Shown piece by piece: positions 5,704-6,106 of a stretch of 6,106 nucleotides of DNA. Position 1 is the stretch's first letter. Each line of letters begins with the position of its first letter. A program made the position numbers and the translations under genes. A model generated the notes under the pieces. It was not told where the DNA came from, made no database searches, and saw only the letters and a list, made by a program, of their open reading frames with translations. The stretch is from Gammaproteobacteria bacterium (GTDB lineage: Bacteria; Pseudomonadota; Gammaproteobacteria; SZUA-229), in contig DAOWFN010000030.1 of the NCBI GenBank assembly GCA_030637945.1, positions 1 to 6,106 of the forward strand. Direction: 5' to 3'.

Positions 5704-5722
5704 ACAGGTAAAGGCGGAAACC

Positions 5723-6106
5723 TTAATCCATGTTATCCAGAGCTTTCTGGAAACGATTTGCATGTGAACGTTCTGCTTTAGCCAGTGTTTCAAACCAGTC
5801 AGCAATCTCGTCAAAACCTTCATCACGAGCTGTTTTAGCCATGCCAGGGTACATATCTGTGTACTCGTGGGTTTCGCCAGCTATAGCGGCTTTCAGATTG
5901 TCGCTGGTGCCACCTATTGGCAAACCTGTTGCCGGATCGCCAGTTTCTTCAAGGTATTCAAGGTGACCGTGAGCATGGCCTGTTTCACCTTCAGCAGTCG
6001 AACGAAACACAGCAGAAACATCATTGTAGCCTTCGACGTCAGCTTTTGCTGCGAAGTAAAGGTAGCGGCGGTTTGCCTGAGATTCGCCGGCAAATGCGTC
6101 TTTCAG
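5723..6106 (-). CDS. rbr: Rubrerythrin, short form without rubredoxin domain (N-terminus cut by the window edge)
   Basis: A ferritin-like di-iron protein that reduces hydrogen peroxide in the cytoplasm. The frame is open from the right edge to TAA at 5725-5723, giving 127 residues; relatives of this short type suggest only about 10-15 N-terminal residues are missing. An apparent internal GTG start at 6010 is not the true start, because the conserved helix LKDAFAGESQANRRY lies upstream of it. All ligands known from Desulfovibrio rubrerythrin have counterparts in the visible numbering: E8, E41, H44, E78, E81, E112 and H115. The protein ends at KALDNMD, right after the fourth helix, with no C-terminal CxxC rubredoxin domain. 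Electrons must therefore come from a separate carrier, and the downstream Fe-S protein is a candidate. A strong terminator follows. Promoter and start codon lie outside the window. Confidence 0.95.
   Translation of the reverse strand: MKDAFAGESQANRRYLYFAAKADVEGYNDVSAVFRSTAEGETGHAHGHLEYLEETGDPATGLPIGGTSDNLKAAIAGETHEYTDMYPGMAKTARDEGFDEIADWFETLAKAERSHANRFQKALDNMD

Noticed and set aside
5512..5781. 89-residue plus-strand open frame across the repeat and terminator
   Set aside because: It runs through the hairpin repeat, the terminator stem and the antisense of the conserved rubrerythrin C-terminus. The product is rich in Pro, Ser and Cys with no recognisable domain.
1..6106. tRNA or rRNA genes
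   Set aside because: Reading both strands by eye, I found no cloverleaf with a T-arm motif and no rRNA-like segment.

Overview
The window is about 6.1 kb of moderate-G+C proteobacterial DNA, most likely from a gammaproteobacterium. The evidence is a DjlA co-chaperone, a stand-alone Lon N-terminal-domain protein, a DUF1853 protein, and a rubrerythrin / Fe-S oxidoreductase / DUF3501 / Fur-family cluster, a combination typical of beta- and gammaproteobacteria. The intergenic REP-type and small-hairpin repeats fit the same assignment. The species cannot be named from the sequence.

Layout: 1-858 (minus strand) holds djlA followed 12 bases later by the start of an unrecognised gene. 859-1100 is a gene-free gap filled by a composite hairpin repeat. 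1101-1682 (minus) encodes the Lon-domain protein, divergent from the DUF1853 gene at 1756-2730 (plus). A Fur/PerR-family regulator follows on the plus strand (2784-3212) with its own promoter and a strong intrinsic terminator (3240-3275). The convergent gap 3213-3530 also holds a near-ideal REP pair with a 28-bp perfect stem. The rest reads leftward: rubrerythrin (5723 to beyond 6106, N-terminus cut off), an intrinsic terminator, a second hairpin-repeat copy, a 442-residue GlpC/HdrD-like Fe-S protein (4152-5480) and DUF3501 (3531-4115).

How the genes may work together: rubrerythrin is a di-iron peroxidase that normally receives electrons through a rubredoxin domain, and this one lacks that domain. 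The adjacent Fe-S protein and DUF3501 protein are plausible partners, and the Fur-family gene facing them is a plausible peroxide- or iron-responsive regulator. That regulator keeps all five PerR-type regulatory metal ligands but contains no cysteine, so it cannot hold the usual structural zinc. The functional link is inferred from gene order.

The least explained feature is the pair of hairpin mosaics at 914-1089 and 5522-5661. They share two 28-nt blocks, have a third hairpin block in a different order, show a compensatory base-pair change, and on the minus strand present GGA at several hairpin tips just upstream of minus-strand genes. This resembles CsrA/RsmA target architecture, although an ordinary mobile-repeat family would explain the similarity too.
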